A DNA stretch of 64,000 nt, taken from Echinarachnius parma. Taxonomy: Eukaryota; Echinodermata; Echinoidea; Clypeasteroida; Echinarachniidae. The DNA is taken from contig JBAMJV010003297.1 of assembly GCA_037951105.1 (NCBI GenBank), positions 117,744-181,743 on the forward strand, in the 5' to 3' direction. Within the stretch, counting starts at the first letter, position 1. The number at the start of each line of letters is the position of its first letter. Under the pieces are notes generated by a model that was not told the origin of the DNA, made no database searches, and saw only the letters and a list, made by a program, of their open reading frames with translations. The translations under genes and the position numbers were made by a program. This document shows positions 36,859 through 64,000 of the stretch, in pieces.

Positions 36859-39800
36859 AACAAGTAACACACAAACATCACTTATTCCCTCTTTCGCCTC
36901 ATATCATCCTCAGGTCATCGTGTGTGACTGAAGGGAAGAGGACATGAGTCTATAGTCTATGAACTCTGTGAACTAGGAACATCTGGATGAGAGACAATCT
37001 TGATGATGAACAGCAAGGGATGAATTAGACTTTAATTCGTCCCGAATTTCGTTTTGTTTTGATTCGTTTTGTTAATTGGTGCTGGTATGATGCCGTGGAA
37101 AGATAGTTCATCGGTTTCGGTGCATAATTATATTGTATTAGGTTTGTAGTCAGTTTTTTTTTCTCTCTCCCTCTAAATTGTGTTAGCCTAGACGAACGAG
37201 TAGGTCTACAAAACAAAGGCAAACGGAGGGGGGGGGGGGGCATACCTGATGGCATGCAACATAACATTTTTTTTACAGCCCGAGGTGTACTCTATCTCTG
37301 GCATATATGCTGGGTAGCAAATAACTTTGTACATTGATACGATATTTAAAAGGAGTTTTACATTACCATGAATGTTGTTTCTCTCTCCTTCTTTCTATCT
37401 AGTTCTGTACATCCATCTAACCCCCTCCCCCTTTCTTTCTCTTTTATATGCCCCCTTCTCTCACATCACATTTCTATTTGTTTTTATATATTTTGCTTTA
37501 CGACAGTGTTCAAAATAAATGATAGTAAAAAAAGAACTTTCTCCATTTTATCTCCATTTTATTTTGATCAAACATAAGCAACAGTATGTACATTGTACAA
37601 TTATAGTCAGTGGTCCCTATATAGTTGATTACATCAGTCAATATGAGGATATGAATATTCATCGTGCATACTGTTATTTATTAGCCACATATTTTGTTCT
37701 CACGCTACATGTATAACAAACATGACAGGTGTAAATAATTCTGTACCTTGCAGTACTCCCCTTTTACATATAAACTCAAGATATTGTAATTTAAAATCAT
37801 ATACAGGTAACTTATATTAACCAACCCCATATTATAGGATTTTCATTGAGTTTTCGGTTTAACTTACAAATTCAAAATATTAGTCATTTATTAATACTGT
37901 ATGTAGGGCTACATCAATTTATTTTTTGTTAAGTTCGTAAAATCAAATCAAACAATTGCATTCCCACAAACAAAGCTACACACACACACACACGTCAAGC
38001 ACACACATACACATTCACAAACACACCAACATTCGCGTGCACGCACACGCACACAAACACACACACACACATATTCACACGCACACAAATATACATGTAA
38101 GCAAACACATACTAACATAAGTTCACACACACACACACACACACACACACAGCCACATTAAAACAAATGGCTATAGCACATGAACAAAAAATGTTTATGT
38201 ACAACACATACATGGACACAAACAGTGGGATTTCTCTCAATTAATTATGCGAACAAAAAAACACCAAAATGTTAAACCAACCATTTGTTCCTAGTGTAGA
38301 ATAGTACGGGCAGAAATAGCAATTGGCAAACGATGAAAGAGGGGTTTACTTTGTAATGTGATCCATTCTAAACAAGCAGGTTCACAAATATTGAACAGCC
38401 CAAAAGCTACCAGCTGGTCTGGTTCTGTGTTGAATACTACATGTACTTTATACATAATTATTATTATCACGTTACCAGTAAATTATTATAATTTCTGTAG
38501 TTGCTACTGTACATTTTATGCATGTATAATGCTTTAATCCTTTGGAGACTATTTGATTTGGTATAACGCACATACTCCCAGGACCCTAACCAAGTATTTT
38601 GGGGACCAGTCCATGGGGGGGGGGGGGGGGGGGGGGGGGGGAGGTTGCATAAAGACTTGCCATTAATCGCAAGTCAGATAATGTGCCTAAATGCACAAAT
38701 CTGATTTTTTTTTCTTTTCTTCATATGCACATATTTTCTGACTTTCGATCAATCTCAAATTTGCGATTCATCGCAACTCTTTATGCAACACCCCGCTGAA
38801 TGGGTTGAATAGCGAAATTAATTTCATTTTTTTATGTACTCCAAACTAGCACCAAGTATGACTGCCAACATAAACCATGATATTCAAAAACAGTTTATAT
38901 ACAATTTAGAACACGTATATTCAAATGTATACATTTGAGCCATAATTCGCTCTAGTGCCTAATTAAATTTTTTTAAATTTGAAACAGTCTACAGGTGTCT
39001 AACATGTTTGCATCTATTTGCTGGAGAAAGGGAATTAGCTTATTTATTTGCCCAGAATTATATGGGTGTTTTTTTTTTTAGGGGGGGGGGGGGGGTGTCC
39101 ACCGAATAAGAGGGGACATTATTCGACAGGTCTGACTGGGCCACTAGTGTAGCACAAATACACACATACTTATAAAACATACTCTCACATTCATACACAA
39201 AAACATACCCGAGTAATATGAATAATACATTTATACAAAATATGCAATAACAATCTATTGTTCCTTTGTTTGCGTAATAGTAAACTGAACTTCCAAAGAG
39301 CTTGTATAATATGAACTGTGATATATCCTTTTGTAACACTTATGCTATCCCATATATGGTAACTATAATATTTACCATAGGTACTTACATTACTTACAAT
39401 ACATTCAAGCGTGACTATTATTTTTGGTGTTGATAAATTCCGGTTTTTATTATGTCAATATCCAAAACTGAATCACAAGTGTACATACAACAAGAGTAAT
39501 AAACAGAACAAGCAGTATGAATATAAACAAATATGGCCCTAAATCTACCGAAATAAATTACAAGAGAGGGGTCCACAAGAATACAAATCTTTTGTCTTAT
39601 ATTTATACAAATATTGTTGTATTATTATATATCCAGACACCTAACAACCCTATTATCTTGCAATATGCTGTAATAAAACATTTGTTCTACAGTCTCTCTC
39701 TAAACTAATTCCTAGGTGCTAATGTTTTTCTTCTTTTATGTTTTATATTCAAATAAGACTAGCACATAAAATATTCATGTATTACGTTTTTAAATCGCAT

Positions 39801-39890
39801 TGATTTCAAGAGGTCATACATGTCATTGATACAAGCAACTCCCAACTTACACAGAGAACGAATAGCTGATATAGTAGCATTAAATTAATG
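36859..39890. other. Intergenic between genes 2 and 3, no gene seen
   Basis: Poly-G at 37,230-37,241, CT-rich stretch 37,380-37,460, CA microsatellite, and poly-G at 38,617-38,641 and 39,081-39,096. Confidence 0.5.
37977..38152. repeat. CA microsatellite
   Basis: Imperfect (CA)n with a purer 30-bp stretch at about 38,124-38,152. The Val/Cys open frame on the minus strand is its translation. Confidence 0.95.
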
Positions 39891-39895
39891 TGATC

Positions 39896-40890
39896 ATTTA
39901 ACCTTTTTATGACCTGCTGGAAAGTACACTGTACTTGCTTGGGGCAGCCTAAATATCATTTATGGCATATTTTCCCTGCATGACTGGGCAACAAAATGCA
40001 ATTTTCCCTATTTTTCTGTTTAGAGCGCCCCAACTTTTGGATGTCTTCTATTCCATTTGCCCTAATCCACCACTAGGGCTACAAAACAATTTTGAACCAT
40101 GTACAACCACTCATGAAAACAATAATAATTACATTTTTGCTCATTTCAAATCATAAATCATCAAACCTTTTTATGACTTTTTTATGCTGAAAAGTACATT
40201 GTACTTAAAAAATCTTGCCCGGGGCAGCCTTAATATCATTTATGGCATATTTTTCCTGCATGAATGGGTAACCAAATTTAATTCTCAATATTTGTTTTCT
40301 TTGTTTAGAGCGCCCCCAAACGTTGGATGTCTTTAATTCCTCTTGCCCTAATAGAAAACTAGGGCTACACAATAATGTTGAACCATGTACAACCACTCAC
40401 GAACAAATGTGACCTTACACCACAAAACGACCAATAAGTCGGGAAAATGATTTTGCTAATTTTCACATAACAATACAGTAGAAGTCATTACCTTTAAAAT
40501 GGTATATAATTTGTCAAATTTGGACTTAGAAAACTGTCTCAAAATGAGTGCCAAACATTTGGAAGATGGCTGAAACATTTTTAAAGTTACGGAGAAAACG
40601 GGCCACTTTAAAGATCAGCGTCCATTTAAGCGCTGTAATATGATCCTTTTTTTTGAAGAAAAAACATATTTACACATGATTTCTGACGCTCAAAATTTCA
40701 CAGAATGTAGATTGAGATACCCTCATTTAGGAAATATCAAAATCCTGAATTTCATATTTTGAACAAAATTGGACTATTTCAGCTAATAACAGACAAACTA
40801 CCATGGCGACATAACGGTCGTTTTGTGGTGTGAGGTCACAAATAATGGTTCCGTTTCACTAATTTCAAATCATAAAAACGTCAAGCTCAT
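39896..40890. repeat. ~285-bp tandem duplication interrupted by an insertion
   Basis: CATTTATGGCATATTTT, TTTAGAGCGCCCC and GAACCATGTACAACCACTCA occur near 39,957/40,239, 40,018/40,305 and 40,094/40,379. A third partial unit (TTTCAAATCATAAA) resumes at about 40,861, after the insertion at 40,410-40,845. Confidence 0.85.
40410..40845. mobile_element. ~436-bp inverted-repeat element (GTGACCT ends)
   Basis: GTGACCTTACACCACAAAAC GACC and its inverse GGTCGTTTTGTGGTGTGAGGTCAC. AAAT flanks both sides. The neighbouring tandem unit shows the site without the element. Confidence 0.82.
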
Positions 40891-41614
40891 ATTAAGCTAC
40901 CTCGACTTCACTTGTCCCCACAAATGCAATTCTCTTCTGTGTAGTTTGGACTGACACTTTCAACAAGACAGGCCGACCTCCTGAAATCAATACTCATAAA
41001 TGCTACAAAGATGTACACTGAAGTTTATGTGCAATTTACCATATACAACAACTTACAGAGAAGAGGAGCCTACATTTCATAAATCAAGCTTCTCAAAAAT
41101 TAAGACAGAAATACAGAAAATTTGGGGATACAAGTACACAAGAGAAGAATAACAATAAATATATATAAGAAGGTAAAACTAAACATGGTGTACCCTTTGA
41201 AATAAAGGGAAAGCTAGTTTTAAACTAGAGTCAATTAGATTTAGCTTTTGTTAAGCTAGAGTTCTGAGTCTATAAGAGTCATCGTCATCTTGATCTGATC
41301 TAATGACATAGATCCGAGTCCTTGCATATCGTGCATGCATCTTCATATACCTTACCTGTTCTCCTTCCATACCATTTTCCCAAAAGTCAGAGGAAATATC
41401 GAGAATCCAGAAGCTTCTTCTTCAAATTGGACACTTCCCCACGTTGGGAGAGACATCAAGAGTTGGGATAAGTCATCAAATTGGCCGCTCCATTCCAGAC
41501 ACAATCAAAAAGCCGTCACGGGGGACTTTAAATCAAATCCAGCTATATATCTCATTTCAACAGTTCAATATCTTGTTGGAATCTTTTATCTTTTTAATTT
41601 TTTGTTAAAACCTT

Positions 41615-60477
<18,863 letters not shown>

Positions 60478-60819
60478 CTGCAGAGTTATAAAATAACAAA
60501 TTTCAGCACACATTTCAGAGTGACAAGATAATTTGAAACTTATTTCAGCGACTAACTTTCTTAAACTTTAACAGGTACAGTGCACACTAGCGGACAGCGG
60601 TACATTGGAATGTAGGTTGTCGAGTTCACAAACGTGGCAGAGTTTCCTGCCGCTGTGGTATTTTAACAAGTTATAAGCTAATAGTAAATATATAATCCAT
60701 TGCGGATATAGTATCGGAAATAATATCGCTAATGATATTCGCTTGTCTCGCAATGTAAAACTAGGAATCTAAACGATCACGACGTTTCGTATGCTACTGC
60801 AATACTTTGTCAAATGATA

Positions 60820-61090
60820 ATATCGAATGTAGACACTCGGCTTTTATGCTCTACCGTGGCTCCCAACATCACAATCTCGCATGAGCGATTGCGTTCCTGA
60901 TAGGTCAACAACGGAACCCGCTGATTGGCCGGTGCACACGGGCAAACAACCAATCAACGAAACACTGGATCGGCCCCCCTAACGAAACAGCGTACGATAC
61001 GTCGCCACGACACTACCCCGAACAACCGGCCCATAACGGTTGATGCCAAACCCACGGCAGAACCCCCCTAGCCACCTTCTCGCTACAACG
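60820..61090 (-). promoter_or_regulatory. Candidate poly(A) polymerase promoter region
   Basis: GC-richer and CpG-richer than its surroundings, just upstream of exon A. It contains two CCAAT-type boxes in opposite orientation (GATTGG at 60,923 and CCAATC at 60,950). Inference from position and composition only; the true first exon is not identified. Confidence 0.35.
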
Positions 61091-61143
61091 CTCATATCTA
61101 CGTATCAATTTCAGGGCAGGGTGCAATGTACTTAGAAATGAAC

Positions 61144-61314
61144 TACCGTATTTGTCGGTGTATTAACCGCTCCGGTGTATTAACTGCACCCCTAAAAAAA
61201 ATTTTAAAAAAAAAAAAAAAAAAAAAGTGCGGTTAATACGGTCGTGTATTAACCCCCTTTTTTTTCTTTTTTTTTTGAAAAAAGGTGCAGTTAATACACC
61301 AGCAAATACGGTAT
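61144..61314. mobile_element. MITE with CCGTATTTG...GTGTATTAAC ends
   Basis: ACCGTATTTGTCGGTGTATT at the left, AATACACCAGCAAATACGGT at the right. The inside is A/T homopolymers and further GTGTATTAAC copies. Confidence 0.75.
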
Positions 61315-61860
61315 TTTGCCTTGTGGCCCAGTCGGGCAAGTAAAAACAAGATTTTCAAATTCTAGTGGCCTGAAACCTGAAGTTTGTGGCCCCAAACTAA
61401 GTAAGTACCCCTGTAAAAAAACTCTGTTAGTGTTATGATTGCCAATTCTGGCCAGTGGAATTGAGCAATGAAAAATATAGAGTGGCCAAGGCCAGTGATA
61501 ATTTTGAACATTGTGAACAAATATAGATTTGATTCTGCAGGCCGCAGGCAGTGATTTGACACAACACCCAATTTCAACGCTTTCATTTCGTGAATCAAAT
61601 GGTTCGCTCTGTAGTACAGAGCACATCTACTTTGTAAATGGTCATACAATGGAATGACCATTTACACGCCTGAAAGGCAATATCATATCACCAAAGCAAA
61701 CAGTGTGTACTTAATGCATGGGTAACAATCGTTTGACTATCGACACCTGTGTATTGTTAATGTAATGCAGAGCGCACCCCTGCAAGTCAAGGGGCTAAAT
61801 ATGCTGACTGCGTGTGCAGAGGCCAGAGCGCATAGTTATACAAATAATACACTGTCTAGA

Positions 61861-61981
61861 GTGCATTGTGTAAATACATCGCACGCGAGGCTCTGTTAGC
61901 CGTACGTTGTGCACGAGGCGTAGCCGAGTGCGCAACGCACAGCTAACAGAGCCGAGAGCGCGATGCATTTACATGATGCAC
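61861..61981. repeat. Large hairpin 3
   Basis: GTGCATTGTGTAAATACATC GC... GGCTCTGTTAGC and GCTAACAGAGCC...GCGATGCATTTACATGATGCAC, loop around GAGGCGTAGCCGA. Confidence 0.88.
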
Positions 61982-61999
61982 GATAATTGAGACCGTGTA

Positions 62000-64000
62000 T
62001 AATTTGTTTTATAACACGAGCTCAACCACGGAATCGTTTATTTTGCTGGATTTTTAAAAACAGACTTGCCATGCCACAATTAGTAACCCAGTCTATCTAC
62101 CCTCTAGAGTGTGAATTAATGAATTTACAAAATTCACCATCCGACTACCTGCACTCGTACTCGCTTCACTGAATGCTCAGCTCAGCAGATCAAACGCAGT
62201 CCACCAGAAATTGCCGAAAAAAATTCCCGTAAAATGAGAATTATCAAAGCATTTTATGCATTTCCATTCCAAAACTTACCAATATCAAACCACATACCAT
62301 ATAATTTACGAAACTGCTAAGATTGATTTACTACAATACCGATAATTTACAAAACAAAGCTTTTTCCGTCTTTTTTTTTACCACTTTCGCAAGTTTGTCT
62401 CCGATAGAACTATGTAAACAAGCATTGTGACGTCATAGCCGTGCAAAAAGGTGTGCAATGAAAACGAGTAACGCACCCCGGTTGCACCCTGTTTTGCACG
62501 GTCGTGCATGTTTGTTGAAATTTAATGAATAGTCACGTGACATGATTTAACCAATCACGTTACTGAATTTACCAGAGCCGTGTTATAAACACTAATACAG
62601 TATTGTAATGTATACAGGTACATGTATGTGAGGTACATGTATGTGTGGTACAGGAGGAATAACTGATCGGATCGGCCTGCTATAATATATCGGGCAGTTT
62701 GAACGATGGTTGGCAAAATGCCGCAGCTGATCGTGAAAAAGGGTAGACAAATAGAAAATTAGTTAAAAATGCAGTCAAAAGAGAGCAGCCATGTGTGCAC
62801 TGGAGCACATGAAATTGGGGAGTTGAATTATCGGTTTAAATGAAGTCTGAATATCTCAATAAATATTTTGAAAATATAAATAAAACATAGTTAAACTGTG
62901 TTTTTTAAAGCCATCACACTACCCATCAGCAACTCGCAAGAATGATAGGTGTACTACACATCGGCACTGTTTTTAATATCGGCACACCGCGTAATATTTG
63001 TTTTGCGCGTGTTGTGAAAAATCGTGCATGTGATGATGCGCGCTACCCTTAAAAACTTAACTGGTCCAAGTTTTGAGGAGAAATAATGCGTAGATCGTCC
63101 GCTACGAGTAAATTTTGAAATGATGCCAACAAAATTATTAACATCGCACAAGAAATGTTGAGTTGCGTGCATTGTCAACGAGAGTTGAGGGGTGCCGGTA
63201 TAAAAAACACTTCGAACTTGTGAAGCCAAAAAACCACGCGCGCGTATCTCAAAATATAATTAATACATCACAAATCTGATCATCGCATCGGAATCTGCAC
63301 TATTTTCTCAATGTGTGAGTACAATTTCAAGAAATGTGTACAATTTTTAACCCTTTGAAGACGAACAGAGTTTTTCTGTGTGTACCCCCTGAGACGGAAA
63401 AAATTTAGGGGCTCACGAAAAAGCCACGGTTGCTATGAGAGGTGTGGCTTAGGTTCCATACATGCATACTTTGCTTTCACTGAAGATAATCAGCGGTTTT
63501 AGTGGACTTCCGTCCCTTTCAATTTGAAATGAAAGGATCGAAGTAACTCGTACTCGTAATCTCTATTGATCGCGCTTGTATTCAAGATTTTCAAAGCCAC
63601 CGCCATGATAGCAAGCTTGCATTTCTGTCCTTTTGTACATGTATGTATTCATTCTTTTGAGTAAACCGGTGCGGCGTACCCTGTACCGTGCACATCGCGT
63701 CTAGCTAGCTTTGCATAACAATACACATTGGCTGAGTGCCCGCCCCCTTTCTTGTGATTGGCAGAATTGAGTTCTCGTTATGCACTTATCAATTGTATGA
63801 CGCACCTAGCGACCCGCGGGGATGGTGGGTCATTTACCAAAACATTGTTTATGCATGTACCGTCAAATCAAGCTTTGGTCCGTCATATCATGACGAAAGG
63901 GGTGTGTCATTGTCAGTCAGTTTACCCGTGTGTGTCAATTTGCGTGCACTGCCGGAACTGCGGGCCGGGCAGCGCTAGCGTGCAATCTACGCTACACCAG
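62000..64000. other. Right flank, no exon identified
   Basis: Should contain or precede the missing first poly(A) polymerase exon, but no minus-strand ATG segment with a fitting donor stood out. GC rises at 63,650-64,000 with many CpGs. Confidence 0.35.

Noticed and set aside
37948..38148. Cys/Val-rich open frame
   Set aside because: Translation of the CA microsatellite.
60847..60882. Candidate first poly(A) polymerase exon with ATGTTGGGAGCCACG|GTAGAG
   Set aside because: The donor leaves phase 0 (or 1 from the other ATG), whereas exon A needs phase 2.

Overview
This window reads as nuclear DNA of an invertebrate animal. Genes are split by long introns with GT-AG boundaries, the background is AT-rich, and the space between exons is packed with short inverted-repeat transposons, minisatellites and poly-G/poly-C runs. 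There are no operons, CRISPR arrays or rRNA genes. The only gene I recognise with certainty is a poly(A) polymerase of the PAPOLA/PAPOLG family. A marine invertebrate, possibly an echinoderm or other deuterostome, is my guess from overall style only; no sequence feature proves the taxon.

Layout. From 1 to about 19.4 kb there is no recognisable exon, only repeats: at least eight copies of an ~80-bp TTAA-bounded mini-element, several larger MITEs, three minisatellite arrays and the 3' end of a LINE. Gene 1 (minus strand, exons at 32,404-32,279, 28,659-28,564 and 19,535-19,429) starts a secreted or membrane protein I cannot name; it is still open at its left end. Gene 2 (plus strand, exons 35,462-35,609 and 36,307-36,521) is a complete 120-residue cysteine-rich membrane protein, also unrecognised. 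Its intron holds a GAT-type microsatellite.

Gene 3 (minus strand, 60,477 down to 41,615) is canonical nuclear poly(A) polymerase. I resolved 16 coding exons whose splice phases all agree. They give 813 residues; the short first exon with the start codon is missing. The catalytic GS...GADID and MDILFA signatures are intact, and the RNA-binding domain and C-terminal tail are present. Three oddities sit inside it: a 13-residue coding tandem repeat (about three copies) in the RNA-binding domain, a duplicated NLS-like block in the tail, and a partial decayed copy of one exon in the adjacent intron.

Mobile DNA. Several unrelated short families share TTAA target duplications and TTAAAGGG ends. Two insertions can be verified inside the window against an empty paralogous site (28,070-28,457 and 40,410-40,845). 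One family is cut down to a 41-bp element that keeps only its two ends (24,532-24,572). A 3.7-kb hAT-like element with an 8-bp target duplication sits inside the terminal repeat of another TTAA element, within a poly(A) polymerase intron. Three large hairpins with similar architecture but different arms remain unexplained. I found no protein-level sign of a new defence or enzymatic system.
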